A DNA stretch of 64,000 nt from Phallusia mammillata (Eukaryota > Chordata > Ascidiacea > Phlebobranchia > Ascidiidae): NCBI GenBank assembly GCA_003260075.1, contig QLIY01000577.1:15844-79843 (forward strand). The letters are read 5' to 3'. Shown here piece after piece: positions 12,858 to 29,837 of the stretch. The position numbers and the translations under genes are program-made. The notes below the pieces were generated by a model. The model was not told the DNA's origin and ran no database searches. It was given only the letters and a program-made list of their open reading frames with translations. Position 1 is the stretch's first letter, and every line of letters begins with the position of its first letter.

Positions 12858-13499
12858 TAGCCACACACTTACCCGGCACCATGAGAACATGACTGAAGTC
12901 AAACCGGGAGCTTATAATCCCGGGATTAACAGAACCAACAAATTAGTTTAACCCCTTGAAGAATTCAAAAGCTTGGGCTGTGATAGTGGATGACATTTCC
13001 CAACATTAGTTACATTGATTGACACTTGGTTTCAGTTTGATTATTAACACGTCGGTGTTATTTCGCGTTCAAGTTAATGATCAAACACCACAACGAAAGA
13101 CGATGAAAACAGTTTCAATGAAAAAGTGCAAGTAAACTGTATGATCCGTGTCAACCAGTTTTCACTTCTGATTGTTTGATTTTGGTCCGTGTAAATCTTC
13201 ACAGCAAGTGATATGTGTGCTTTATGTCCGCACAGCATGTAACTAGCACAAACAGTAGCCCTCACGGGAAGGTTTTGTCCTTCGCGTGGTTTTAGTGGTA
13301 GAATATGGGCCACAGACAGACAGTCGACACGATAATCGACGGTCAGTTCTTTAGTCTTTTATCCGTGTGTTTTCTGCATTGTAATCTATAAATTAGGTCG
13401 AAATCGTCGGTAGTGAATGCTGAATAGGAAGTTCGGACGCCAGTTTTGATTGTTTATGTTCAAATCTGAACGCCACTGTTCTACTGTAGAATGTGTGGG

Positions 13500-13880
13500 T
13501 GTGTATTTCGGGGCTGAATTATGTTCATGTTCCACCAAGCATTGTTTCTGCGTTCTGCACCATTGTACATGTCGTTTGGGTAAATTATTAATGGCGTTAA
13601 ATTCCTGCAGGACATATTTTACTCGACAAGAATAATGTGTTTTAGGAACTGTTCGAATGGTTTCATTAGTTGTGCCCCCCCCCCTGTGTGTGTGTGTGTG
13701 TGTGTGTGTATTTCGGGGCTGAATTATGTTCATGTTCCACCCAAGCATTGTTTCTGCGTTCTGCACTATTGTACATGTCGTTTGGGTAAATTATTAATGG
13801 CGTTAAATTCCTGCAAGGCATATTTTACTCGACAAGAATTATGTGTTTTAGGAACTGTTCGAATGGTTTCATTAGTTGTA
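13500..13880. repeat. Direct duplication of about 175 bp joined by C10, with a TG microsatellite
   Basis: The sequence starting GTATTTCGGGGCTGAATT occurs near 13502 and 13709. Between the copies are C10 (13675-13684) and about 12 TG units (13685-13708), the second copy having the longer microsatellite. Differences are single bases. Confidence 0.75.
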
Positions 13881-14577
13881 CAAATCTGCAAAGTAAGGTG
13901 TTATTTGGGCTTGAGCTATTTGTACCGATATTGATTCTAATGATGGTAGTTGACTTATTTAATGGCATGTAATGTCAAGTTGTGTTTACTCGGCACAAAA
14001 ACGTCGTGGCCAACATGTTAGATCGCTTTGTATAGCCTTCCTGCAGACTTCGGTATTACGATGTTTCAAAGGCATTTCCCCTATTAGTGGAAAGACAAAG
14101 GTGCAACTTGTGAAAATTCAACGCTTCAGTGGCAATTGCAACAAATGGCCGTACTCGACTTCTTTACGCGACAATGCTTTTTGTCACCATTTTGTTTGCT
14201 TTATAAGGATCCCGACTTATCGGCTGTATCGTTGGCGGGCAACAGACTCCACGCTGTTAGCTGAAGAAAAAAGGCATTTCTTTTGCGCACTGAAAAATCC
14301 TCGCGGCACTTCGGCGTCAGACCGCTGTTACGTCCTGGCTGGTGGCCTTTATTCAAACTGAATGCGTTTGAAAAAAAGTAGCACAGAACGTCAAGACCAT
14401 AATAATCGCAGATTCGATCAAACTAAGCTGTGTTTTGAAGTTGAGCAAGTGTTTAACCCGTACCTTATCTTTGTTCATCGTTTCAGACTGAATATAGATT
14501 TAAAAGCGACAGGAAAAATCTGTGTTATCAGTGTGGTGATTAAAGTGGAACTTCACCTGGATATGAAGGAAAATTTG

Positions 14578-14758
14578 ATATAATACAAGGAGTTGAAGAC
14601 TATCGATAGATAGGTAGAGAACCCAGCCAGACATAGATACTGTGTCTGCTGGCGAGGATCCCCCCCCCCCATATAATACAAGGAGTTGAAGACTATCGAT
14701 AGATAGGTAGAGAACCCATTAAGACATAGATACTGTGTCTGCTGGCGAGGATTGGCAT
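14578..14758. repeat. Direct duplication of about 85 bp joined by a C run
   Basis: TATAATACAAGGAGTTGAAG occurs at 14579 and 14673 with eleven Cs (14660-14670) between, one of which may belong to the flank. The copies differ by a small substitution block (CAGCCAG against CATTAAG). Confidence 0.78.
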
Positions 14759-14784
14759 TTCCCAAAGCTGTCAACAACAAAGAA

Positions 14785-17700
14785 ATGTTACACTTGGAAT
14801 TTCAAGCAAATATGTGGATTTATATTATACTATTGATACCGACCATCGCTGTAACAGGTACATAGAAATACAACTTTTATCTGGTACTGCCAGACAGACT
14901 GCTAGAGTGCTAGTACCTAATACAATACCCAATACACTACATTGTCGTTAACTCCCCCCCCCCCGACCATCGCTGTAACAGGTACATAGAAATACAACTT
15001 TTATCTGGTACCGCCAGACAGACTGCTAGAGTGCTAGTACCTAATACACTACATTGTCGTTAACGATCAGAACCGTATGCCGATTATTGTGTATTAGAAT
15101 TGGGATTATGTTGAGTATTTTGGGTCAAGTAGCTTATCATAAGCAGGTACAACAAACTCTAAAGTCTCTATTAAGTAAGAAGCCTTATAAACTGCAAGCT
15201 TTCAACAGAAGCAACATATTTGTTACGTCGCCCAAGTATGTGAAAAATGGCAACTGCGTTCAAAGTCTTGAACACACACTGCGACAATAGTTCGTTAAGC
15301 GCTGTAATTACTTCCTTGCGACGAAGCAAGTCTGTTCCAGATTAACACTTATATCGATTGTTTTCGCGTTAGATTGGCCCAACGAATTTCATTAAATGCG
15401 AACTTGCACGTTGTGTTGGTCCACTACTTAACTTTGAGTCAATTTGAAGAGTTCCCATTAAAACTTGACAGAATGTACCGTTTATTAGCCTAGACTTGAT
15501 AGAAACTGCCCTGTCATCATAAATATATCTTTTTTGTAACTACAGCAAAAACAGCATGTGAAAATGAAGAGATGACGTTACGATGCCCTGGAAACGATTT
15601 AATTCAACTGAAAATGGCAATATATGGAAGAAATGATGATCGACTTTGTATCTCCCAGGACGAAAGTGAAAACAATGTTGGTTGTGGGCTGCATACACAA
15701 ACCGACATTGTCAGGAAAATGTAAGACAAAACAGCTGTTAAGCTGTTGGTTATTGTGGGCTAATTTCTTGTTGTTTACATGTAGGTGCGACGATAAAAGT
15801 GAATGTACGTTTCGCGTTGGCCCCTCAACATTTCCCGACCCTTGCCCGGGAACTGCCAAATATCTACAAGTTATGTGGAAATGTGTAGCCTTTGGTAAGT
15901 AACAACATTACAGAACAAAACTATTTTCATGTTTCTACATTAATAACATCTGGATGTGGTGTGGCGTGGTTGTGAACATATTCCCCCCCCCCCAAATATC
16001 TACAAGTTATGTGGAAATGTGTAGCCTTTGGTAAGTAACATCATTACAGGACAAACTATTTTCATATTTCTACATGACATCTGGATGTGGTGTGGCGTGG
16101 TTGTGAACATATTCATTATCGGTAACCAAACCCAAGTAATTCGCTTGGTTTCCATGGCGTGACTTCATGCTTTGTTACATCGGATTCAAAATAAAATTGG
16201 ATGTAACTTAACTATAGCGAAGATTGCCAGGCCAAATCGACAATTAGAATTGGTGCTAACTATGGCGTAACGAAAGAGCTATGTCTGGTGGCAAACTGGT
16301 GGAATTTGTTGTATATCGCTTGAATGAACTTCTCCTAGACAGTGTTTGTGGTCTACTTGTCACTTGGGCGATTCGCACGCTTGAGAAGTGGGACTAGTCA
16401 CCCGCAAGCATTCACTCTTAAACCCCTGATGCATGTTTCGTCAAACAAAAGCACAGGAATTCTTACAAACAGAATATTGTGCCTCGCAAACCTTTGCATG
16501 GAGATTCAACTAATCTTATTGTTTAAGTTTTCTGAATTCGAAGACATTTTAAGTGCACTGCACGGATTTGCTCTGTAATTCATGGATTAGTCTTCGAATT
16601 TGCCAGACAAGGCATTTGTACCCCACCTACGATTTTGGTCTATTCACTGGCGGATAATTTGTAGTTGTGACGATCAGAAATTTTCGCCTGAGTGGTTACG
16701 GATCAAACTGGTTTATCGCCGTAAAATTGCTTGCTGTTTCACCACCTTTATACAACGTCAGTACATTTCTACATGTCGAGTTTTTAAGTAAATACCGATG
16801 TCAGTTCGAGATTTCGTTGTAAAAACCTTGTAGAATTCAGCACGGCGCTGTATCGCCGTTGAAATCTGATACTTTAATTATTTGCCCATCCTGCCAATTC
16901 TCCAATGACTGGGGTAACTCACCCGTACACTTTCCTGTGAGTAGAAAGGCGGCAATCTTCATGCAATTTGCGTGTTTATGTTTCAGCGGCCACCTGTCCG
17001 GGTCCTGTAAAACAAGTAACAAAAGGAAATGCGACTGCAACGGCCAAAAATACAAACGGCGCTTGGGCGCGTGATCCCTATCAACAAACACAAAAGTAAG
17101 CTTCATCTCACAGCTTAATGCATTGTCTCAAGCTGTGCCTAATCAATCCCCCCCCCCCACAAGTAACAAAAGGAAATGCGACTGCAACGGCCAAAAATAC
17201 AAACGGTGCTTGGGCGCGTGATCCCTATCAACAAACACAAAAGTAAGTTCCATCTCACAGCTTAATACGTTGTCTCAAGCTGTGCCTAATCAATTACTTT
17301 TGTGACAGAATATTTTTTATGGGCTGGAGGCCGTATGACGCCCCACACTTGTATGAATACGCAACAACAGAGGCACTGGAACAAGATAGAGCAACCACTT
17401 TTCATCGCATACCAGACCGTGTCGACGGGACTGGATTTGTCGTTTATGATGGCAGCATCTATTACAACAAGGTAACGCAATGCAATGTTGTTATCAAAAC
17501 GGTACGTGGTTACTGTAAACTGACACCGCGTATTTTTTACAGGAAAGATCGCGTAATATCGTGAGATTTGATCTCCGAGAAGCTCAAGCTAAGGCCGAGA
17601 GAGAGATTCCGAACGCTAATTATCACAATACATCTCCATACGGTGTGAATATGGACACTGATATTGATTTGGCAGTGGACGAGAATGGACTTTGGGTGAT

Positions 17701-20700
17701 TTACGCCACTGAGAGGAACAATGGAAACATCGTTGTTTCAAGGTACTTCACCAATAATGATCTTCAACTCAATTAAAACACACACTGTGTGACTACGTAA
17801 AGTTACAAGAGCCTAATTAATGACTTGTTATTCAACAGCCTGGAACGGGAATCACTTAACATTCTCAACACTTGGACAACGCCCTATTCAAAACTATCGG
17901 CTCTGAACTCGTTTATTGTATGCGGTGTGCTTTATGTTGTCAATTATGACACTCTTACTATTGATTATATGTTCAACACAACGTCCAAAGTTGGAAAAGA
18001 GGTTCGTTGGTCTTCGTACTAATTAGCATTTTTTTAAATCAGTTGCTATCCAGTTGATTTTTCTCATCGGCAGGGGCTGGGGGCTTTTCAGTTAAAATAC
18101 TTTTAGCGGTTAATTTGTCACACATAATGCGCTGCCCACTTACTGACTGCTTCCAAAGTAGGCCGTCAGACGTCCAGTAGACTCTGTATTTACTGCATTT
18201 CCGGCTGCTGTGCGGTGGACGTGGGACTATCATTAAAACGAGCGCTCGCGGCAACTAGGTCACGTAAATTACCTTTTTGTCCATAGATAAACATCGCCGT
18301 CCCAGGTATAACGACTGCAGCGTCGTCCATTGATTACAATCCAAAAGACCAGTTACTCTACGTTTGGGAATCAAAAACAGCAATAAACTATAACATCGAG
18401 TTCGCGTCGCCTAGTGTTGAAACAACTACCGTTGCACCCACAACAACAACCACAACAATAGTTGCTAAACCTGATGCACCTTTAAAGACAACGAAGCCTA
18501 ACGTTAAGCCATCAGGTAGGTCGTGTATCTGAAGCTTGCCAGTTTGTGCAGTGAACATGAACTTATTGGACTTTTGATTTCTGCTTTCAGCGCCGCCAGG
18601 ACGTACCACTACGTCATTTTCTACGTCAACATCGACACAACAATCGAAGTATTGCCGCTCACAGGAAGCTAGCGGCTTGATTTGGAAAGACACAGCGTAC
18701 GGAACAATGGCGTTCTTGCCTTGTCCAGGTTGGTTTCGCAAATCAAGTTTATGTGCTCCTGCGACGTAACGGCCGCAGCACGCACAGTTTATACATTATT
18801 GATGACATTGACTATTAGACGCACAGAACAGACCGCATTTAAAACAGATCAATATTAATTTTTAAACTGACAGGCATTGGTGGTGGGCATGCAAACTGGA
18901 TGTGCGCGGGAAACGTATCTAATCCAAGTTGGACCACTCACGAGCCAGATCTGACACAATGCGCGTCGCGCTGGATAAAGGATTTTATCGAGAAGGTAAA
19001 GACTTTATTGTGCTGTGTTTGTACAGGTTTATCGCAGACGTTCGCCGACCGGAAAATATCGGCTTTGAGGATTTTTTGTAATGTGTCTAAATATTTTTTT
19101 AAGATCAACGTTGGAACTATGAGCGTTGGTGACCTTAGTTCTAAACTTTTGGAAGACTTGCTTCAAAAACAAACTGAGCTCAAAAGCTGGGACATTGCCA
19201 AAGTTATTGAAGCCCTTATCGGTAAGCCATTGGCTGCTTATACCCCAAACTACGAAGCACAACACAACAAAATTATTTGGTACCTTTCAGAACTTTTGAA
19301 GGTTGGAGAAACCGAACCACGAAATGCCGCCACTCTCACAAACACCATAATAAAGTGCAGCAGCATTTTGCTGTCGCAAAACGTCAGCGCTGCATGGACA
19401 GCACTGAAACAGCCACTGCGGGTAAGACGAATTATGGACGGTGTGGTCTATAATTGGCTTACATGGTTACTAATGGTAACTTGCGTTTTCGACAGACCCA
19501 TCTCGCCTCGTCGTTAATGGGCGTCGTCGAAGATGCGGGCTTTTTCCTTGCCAAGGATATAGTAATGGACAAAAATAATCCTTCCCGAACCACACCGACC
19601 ACCGCTGAAGAGTTTGATGTCAATTGGGTTGAAGAGCAAGTGTCGCTTGGAATACATGTCCAACGTCAAACTGTCGACGATTTGCCTTCCACTGATGTTT
19701 CTTGGCCCAGCTCTAGAGGCGACACAGTAAAGCTAAATATACAAGCGATTTCAGAAGCTATCAACGACAAGTCAAGAAAAACATTAGTTTTTCTGTCATT
19801 TGTCAACATAGGGAAATATTTGGAAGACTCAAATGGCTTCGGTTCCAGGAAGAAACCAGTTAATTCTCAAGTTGTATCAGTTTCAGTTGCATCCGTAACT
19901 GACGACCAGTTTAAACGGATTAGTCACTCATTGGATCTTAAACGCCCTCTGCTCTTAAACCTACGTCACCATGAAGATCATCTTCCCTATCACACATGCG
20001 CTTTTTGGAAAACAAGCCCAAGGTAACATTTTTGAAATGCCAGATAGTCTGTAGTATTGAAAATGCCAAAATGAATGCATAAAAACGTTCCGGTCACAGT
20101 GCATCGACTCAATTTTATGTGTGCATTCTAAGTTAAAATCAATAAACGTCATTTCGACATGAAATAGTTAAAGGTTGTATATCATGTAACATGATTATGT
20201 CTTACGCCTTCACTGTAGATACAGTATTATGTATGTTGACACTTTGGTGTGAAAAATTTGTATCGATAAAATTTATTTTCAATAACTGACCATGTTTTAG
20301 GTAATTGCGATAAGACAACGCGAGGGCGGGGGCTTGTAATGAATGTCTTTTGTTATCTGACAGTTTTATCTTTCCCCATGGTGACGTATTCACTTTTACC
20401 GTCCGATAGCATAGCGGTGTTGAGTAAACCGATTTATTACTCACGCAGTGAACAAGATGGATCTTGGTCTCGGACTGGCTGCAGAAAATTGTCTGGCAAC
20501 AGAACACACAGCCTTTGTGAATGCGATCATATGACGAGCTTCGTTGTCATATCTTCTCAGCAACCAATCACACCAAGCGAAACTGCACCTATATATCCAA
20601 GTGACATGCCACTAAAGTATTTGAACATCGCCAGAAGTGGAGTTGTCATATCATTCGTCTTTTTGTTGGTCGTCGCGATTACCCTCATCGCCCACAGGTC

Positions 20701-23700
20701 AGTGGTTTATCAGTTGTCAAAAACAGATGTTTTGGTATTTCGAATAAATTCGCACTCTTGCTAATGCGCCTCGTGAGCGTATAAATGCGAAACGAATTGA
20801 TCGATTTAACCAAGCGAACTGAAATATGTCAGATGAACGAATCGAACTTTATACTGCGCGCATTGAGTGGAATAACGGTTTAACCTTGCGTGAATTAATT
20901 TATTTGTCAAACAGGACACGTTTTAAATAGAAATTTATGGTGCCATATAAGTAAGTACATTTTTTCGCAAATTTGTTATGCTTTTCTGTCAGCGGAAGAT
21001 TATCGCGGCCCCGCGGATAGATGATTAAACTTTTTATTGTCTGATGATTTTCCTGTTGTGTGCTTTTGTTGCTTCGATGATACAAAAATAGTGATAAAAG
21101 TATATCTTTTGTTCACAGTAAATCCCTGGATTTAAACACAATTCACAAAAACACCGTGATATCGTTATGCTTCACTGAACTTGTGTTCCTCTTTGGCATC
21201 CACCAAGTCGATTCGCAAACTGTAAGTGTATGCTTTGAAACCTATTTTTGGCTCATACAAACAGTTTGACTAACGGCGTTTCTTTGCAACAGATGTGCGT
21301 GGTGACCGCAGTACTTCTACATTTTGGTGTTCTTTGCGTTTTTACCTGGTCAGTGTTGGAAACGCTTCATCTGTTCATGGTACTTGACGACAGAATCGAG
21401 CGGAACGACCGGTGGCGTTGGTATTACGTCATAGGGTACACTTGTCCAGCAGTTGTGGTAGCAGTAAGCTGTGCGGTGAAGTACAAAGGATATGGAGGAT
21501 TCCTAGTGTAAGTATTTTATTTGAGGAAAATAAAGAAAACATTCGAAGTCTACCTGATTGTGTTTTAAATCACTTGTTTCGGCCTGTTTAAGATTAACAA
21601 AAATATCTAACAAAACCGCACCCAAAACTGATGAACTTATTTTTACATTATTATGAAAAAAAAATCTAATTCAGTTTTCTTCTATTTCAGCTGTTGGTTG
21701 AAAAGTGATGATGGTTTTGTATGGAGCATCATTGCTCCGTGTTGTGTTGCAATATGCATGTGCATATTTTTCCTGTTTGCTTCACTTCGAAAAATGAAGA
21801 AATTCCAACTAAACCGAAGTGGAAAGTCAAGAAACGGAAGGTTAGTTAAATATTTTCAAACATTGCCGAGTTAAAGTCAAGACCAGGGAACCGCTGTTGA
21901 ACAGTGAACGGTGAAAGTGTTTTGCTTTGTAAGACACTTACCCGACTCCCATTGTTTTGTCTAGAGAGTTGGCTGCTTTAATGGATTTAATGGAGTGTAG
22001 AGTGGTTGTTATGTAGCATTTGTCGATAGAGGTGGTGACATTGTACCGCGACGGGTTTTGAACAAAATCAACATGATCGTGTTTTTATGTCAGAAAACTT
22101 TTTGTGTAGTTCTTATCCCTTAAATATTCATCCTGGAGCATACTGGCAGTCACTAGGTTGACTAGGTATAAATGGAAACCGTGGTGAACCAATGCTGTAA
22201 GTGTTTTTGTATGAAAAAAACATAACAAAAAGATTACAAGATATGCAACAGCGGCATTTACCAAGTATCCATATGCTCATTATAAACATGTGGCATTATA
22301 TATGTAGAGGCACACCTTTACCATTGTTAAGAAAAATGTGTCGTGTTGAAATACTTTCTAACATGAAATTCCATTGTTGCAATATGCGACAGCAAACTGT
22401 CCATACCCCAACAACTGATGTTTGTGGTGGCACTTTGTCTGGGAATGTTTGGTTGTTTGTCTAAACCGTGGCCAATTTGTTGTCAGGTCTCACGCAGCGC
22501 GAATGGGAGTGCTTCTGCTTCTACTCATTGTAATGTGGAGCTGTGGTTTACTGTGGTTCAGCAATCTGGCGCCCAAATATACGGCTGCGTTGTTCTGCAT
22601 CTTCTGTTCGGCGCACGGGGTGGTTTCTTTCATCTTTTATTGTCTCATTCCAACAGAGGTAAATCCACCCCCTATATTGCAAATATGTTTGTTTTGAAAT
22701 GTGTTTTGACCGAACAAAATTATTTGAAGGTACGACAAATGTACAGCAAGTGCATATCAAGTCGTAGAAAACCAGCAGACAATCGACGGTTTTCGGGTCT
22801 TGACCATTCCTGCGACTGTACTGAGACAAACACCGTAAGATCAAATTTGCGTATGGACGGCACCACTCGCACAATCTACCATTACCAATCAGGTAGGTCA
22901 ACAAAGATAGCATCTTTAAATATCTTACAGTAATGAATAAAACTGATTAATCATGTTTTGTTCAAAGGAAACCCTGTCACATCCACGACCATGGTTCCTA
23001 TCGCCAATGCTCAATCTATGCGACTGGCAAAGGCTGCGGCTATTATGGAGAACGAACCTTTTGTGATGAATCCAAGCTCGACCACGGTCGCATCAGATCT
23101 TGTGGTTCATCGATTTAACACATGCAGAGAGCGCGCTGGTCGCAACCTTTCTGAATGTGAATGTCTGATCGCATCAGCAGATGACACTGGTACGTGAACC
23201 ATCGGTCAATTTGATTGTATTGTTTCATTGAGCAATTCTTAATCAGAGCTAAATTATATGACAGATCCTAAACTACCATCTACCATCAGCCATCCTCGGC
23301 ATGCAGTGTGGAACGATTATTATCCAACGCAGAGCAGCAGGCAAACCCTCGACCACGCTAGCATCAATGGTGTAAACATACATCAATGTGCAACCAACCA
23401 GTATGAGCAACCAACTGAGCATTACTGTCAATGTACACAAATTTCTGGCACATCGTCTGGTTGCTATGATCACCTTCACGACGACCCGTACAATCGCTCA
23501 CAAAAGGGCACCCCGGCACATCGGTGTCACTTTCCGACTCCCCCGCCCCCCACAAACCGAATGTTACCAAACGGTACTGTACAATCCGGTCGCGCACCAC
23601 ATCATTACGAAACCATGGGACCGTTTCTCCCAGTTGCTGGAGTTAACAACACCAATCAGGTAGGAACTTTTTCTGTTGTGTTTTAAATCAACTGCTTTTG

Positions 23701-24768
23701 ATAATGTAGTACCGTGTCACAATCGATTAATTACTCGTCATCGTCATTAACTACAAAAAGCCTGATGTAACAGTCGTTATTACTGATCGCATCACCAAAC
23801 TGAACTTAAATTTTACACTACAGAATCCGAATGCACTTCAACAAAGACATTGTTACGAAGACGTTACGATGCATCAAGTGACAGTGGAGGGAGATCAAAG
23901 ACGAAGACCACTTTCCAATTGTTCTTATAACGACATTAGAATGCAACACATGGAAAACAACTACAGACAATCATCAGCCTCGACTGACAACTTATGTAAT
24001 CGCAAAATCACCCAAACTGGACATTATCCAATTATGTATTGTCCTATGCCTCGATTTAACACTGAACCAGCGGAATGTCGACGAACAGACAACCACAACC
24101 GAAGCGGAAGACATTCAGATCCTTTGTCAACCGATCAAGGTTATGACACCGATTCTCAGCAAGCCGCTCAACAACTAGCTACACACAGACACAGCAGTGA
24201 CATTCCGAAACCTCACTACACGTCATTGGTTGTAACTAACAGTGGAAAAGCGTCATCGAGTCCGTGCAGCAGCCAGCTGACCAGACCCAGTTCAGCGTCG
24301 GCTGAATCGGATTGTGCGTCAGAAAATGATCGCGAGGTGGAATTAATAATCGGGGTCACTGCAAACAGAAGTGGGAAACCAGAAAACGCAGCACATTCAT
24401 CCGGTGCTGCTGATAAAGTCACGCTGGACCGTGAACTTGACGACATTTCCCTAGACGGGATCGACACAGCTACAGGTGGTTGTGTAAGCGGATGTGGCAC
24501 TGTGGCCAGCTGGTCTGCCGTACCTGCCCATGACCCGCGCGTCGCAAACACAAAGTTCGCCGCGATGAATAATGTACGCCGGGAGCGAAGTAATAGTTCT
24601 CACAACGACTTAACACCATCTTTGGACGCCAGAAGCGTTGATGCCGAGGCGAAATGTACTCGTTCAAATGATCCTTGTACGTATACGTTACCAGGCACTG
24701 CACAAGCCGGAACGAAAGCACGTATTGATTTACGAAATGGTGGAATTAGCATGATTACAAATTTATAA
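14785..24768 (+). CDS. ADGRL: Latrophilin, adhesion G-protein-coupled receptor L family
   Basis: Twenty-one exons: 14812(or 14785)-14857, 15546-15720, 15785-15894, 16987-17095, 17309-17471, 17543-17742, 17839-18001, 18287-18515, 18591-18728, 18874-18995, 19104-19421, 19496-20022, 20449-20697, 21119-21221, 21293-21507, 21691-21840, 22487-22658, 22730-22892, 22968-23189, 23265-23659, 23824-24768. From the ATG at 14812 this gives 1637 residues. Order: signal peptide ([15 protein letters not shown]); SUEL galactose-lectin domain to about 110 ([25 protein letters not shown]); olfactomedin domain about 115-395 ([27 protein letters not shown]); Thr-rich linker; hormone-receptor domain about 400-485; GAIN domain; GPS with CAFWK, GCRK and CECDHMTSF, cleavage expected before the Thr; seven membrane segments about 820-1060; 570-residue tail ending ITNL. 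Latrophilins are neuronal and developmental adhesion receptors that bind teneurins and FLRTs. Exons 1, 3 and 4 are partly re-copied beside filler runs. Confidence 0.95.
14849..15063. repeat. Duplication of latrophilin exon-1 end joined by C filler
   Basis: GACCATCGCTGTAACAGGTA (last codons and donor of exon 1) is at 14841 and again at 14965, after a C run at 14954-14964. Single-base differences separate the copies. The repeated donor is not an alternative exon. Confidence 0.8.
15867..16113. repeat. Duplication of latrophilin exon-3 end joined by C filler
   Basis: CCAAATATCTACAAGTTATG, the 3' end of the SUEL-domain exon with its donor, recurs after the C run at 15983-15993. The second copy lacks the upstream part of the exon and cannot be spliced as a whole exon. 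Confidence 0.82.
17011..17295. repeat. Duplication of latrophilin exon-4 joined by C11
   Basis: ACAAGTAACAAAAGGAAATG is found at about 17013 and 17159, separated by Cs at 17148-17158. The second copy has one change in the exon (GGCGCT to GGTGCT, silent) and one after the donor. Only the first copy has the acceptor at 16986. Confidence 0.82.
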
Positions 24769-25554
24769 TCGCCTTTGGTCTTCCACTGCGTTTGTTTTCA
24801 CAAGTCCAAAACGTTTTGGACTTTCTCTTATTTATGTCAACAAGATTAAAGTTACAATTCACAAAAGCTAACTTTACACACATAAATTTTACACAAAACA
24901 AACTATTCACACCAATTGTTTGCCTTTTCTATTTGCCCTCTTGCACCAGATATTGCCGGGCTGAATCATAGCTTATGATCCCGTTTAACGCCTTTATGAT
25001 GTTCCCCTGTATTTGATATGCAGCATTTTTCTTCTTTAGCGCGTAATACAATGTACAAAAAATACAACAAGTTACTTGTGTTGTACGGAACGCTTCCAGG
25101 AAGTAAAAAGTATCGACGTGGAGTTGCCAATCGCCTTTGGTCGCAGGCCGGGATTAATTTTGCATTAGCCAGCGTCGGCTGTTAATCAATATGCTATGCC
25201 GATGGCTTCTGATAAATGAAAATCCAGACACGAAGGTATAATGATCTGGTGTAATCAGCCGACGACGAAATAAGTCTTTGATTAATGATTGGTTTGAGAC
25301 TCATCAAGTACAAAATTATCGATCTACCGGGCTGTGTGCCTTCTCAGACCTTCCGGTAACTTAACTTCCCACGTTAAAGGCAATTAAAGTATTTGGTGCG
25401 CAAAAACTGTGGCGGATTTGGCGATTGCCTAAAGGTGTAACAACCTACCATAAAATAATAAACCAAAGACGGGTGTCACCAATATGGGGTGGTAAAAACA
25501 CATCAGTAATAACCATGTAGTTTTAAGTTATGCACGAGAAGTTCAACTCCTAAA
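24769..25554. other. Latrophilin 3' UTR and protease promoter
   Basis: 786 bases between the latrophilin stop and the protease start codon, both genes on the plus strand. No repeat boundary or exon seen. It must hold the latrophilin 3' end and the protease promoter. Confidence 0.5.
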
Positions 25555-28428
<2,874 letters not shown>

Positions 28429-29837
28429 ATATAAAAAATAAAGTAAACTGTATAAATAATACGTGGTCGCTAATTCAAAAATAAACAAACCCTTGACTTC
28501 GTGTTGTCCAGCTTTCTAAAATCAGGTTAATTTAAAGCAGAGTTGTTGGCGGGCCCGAAATTCGAACCCCAACCCGGCCCCAACCAGAATCGTTTTTGAG
28601 AAGCCCTAGGCCCGAAAGTTTGATCTCTAGACAATGGACAATTCCAGATAATGGGTGAAACAAGACGTTTTTGGGCTTTTACTTGCTGGTTATATTCCCC
28701 CCCCCCTTTTATTGTCGGGGCCAAATGGTAGTTTTTTAAGTGTGTAGGGAGCCGAAAAAAAACGAGACCTTGAGAAAATCACTAAAGATTATTACCTAAA
28801 AAACTAAATTAGCAATCTTTGGTGGTTTTCTGAGGTTTGGTGCGTGCTGCAAAATGAGTAGGCTAGTTGGGAGCTGCATGCGGCCCTGTTTGAGAGAGCC
28901 GCGTTTGAGAATCACTGTTATATCAGTAGTTGGATTTAAGTTTTATTGTCAGCCGTTTCTATCACAAAAGTCATATTTTTCAGCCGGTTCTGTTGCAAAA
29001 AGTCGATCGACAGTAACCAGTAATGCTAACCGGTTTGCTGATCTCCAAAAAATTTGTGAGACGGTTCTGCAGAACCGGCTGAATTGTCCAGCAACTAGCT
29101 ATTTAGCTAAGTAATTAATATGTAAAAAATTACTGACACAGAATGTGAAGTCGAGCCTGAATCAAGCCCGTTTGTAAAAAAAAGCCCGAACCCTGGCAGA
29201 ATAGCCCGGTCCGGTTATTTGAAGTATAAATTTGAAAACTTACAACGGTTATTTGAAGTATAAATTTGAAAACAATATTTGCTAACAATTGCCAAGCTGT
29301 GATGACAGTCATCGAGTTTATGCTTACGACATACACACCTTCTGATTCACGCTGGGGTGAAGTGATTGTTGCGGCGTAAACGGATGTGACGTATGCATCC
29401 AATACACTTACAATTGAATCACGCTTTCTATGTGTTAATGTGTAATGTCTGTGCGGAGACAAGGTGCTACACAGTGCTATATATTATAAAGGTCATTGTT
29501 TTGTTATATTGTGCTCAAACACTAACAAAGGAAAAAGTTTTTTGTGCCTTATTACAGAAATATGATAAGACCGATGATGTTTAGTTGTTTAGTTCTTTTG
29601 TTCTTGAAGTCTACATGCGGATATATGTATATTATTGGAAGTTAAACGTCTGTTATTGGATAGAGTTACAAATTTAAAGTTACAGTGTAGCGTTTCAACT
29701 TTTTCTCGTCAGTTTATTACAAATACTAAAATTTTGTTGGGTTTCTGTCGACAAAAATAATAAAAAGTCGATCGATTTGCTTTTTATAGTATTTGTTAGC
29801 AGCAATATTTTTAAAAAGACACTTGTTAAATGATACA
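28429..29837. other. Intergenic with hAT-like remnants
   Basis: A GC-richer block at about 28538-28919 starts CAGAGTTGTTGGCGGGCCC and ends GTTTGAGAATCACTG, both shaped like hAT ends, but the flanking 8 bases do not match, so it may be two broken elements. A C10 run sits at 28697-28706. A 20-base string GGTTATTTGAAGTATAAATT is repeated in tandem at about 29213 and 29247. No gene seen. Confidence 0.5.

Larger units (their letters stand above)
12858..14784. other. Upstream region of the latrophilin gene
   Basis: No recognised exon. It probably holds the promoter and any 5' untranslated exons of the latrophilin gene at 14785. A minus-strand frame at 13074-13313 (contains HILPLKPREGQNLPVRATV) has a protein-like composition but no partner exons or domain that I can name. 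Confidence 0.35.

Noticed and set aside
13685..13708. CRISPR-like or regulatory repeat
   Set aside because: It is a plain TG microsatellite; no spaced repeat array exists in the window.
13972..14361. 129-residue open frame upstream of latrophilin
   Set aside because: No domain, no signal peptide, no splice partners; probably upstream non-coding sequence.
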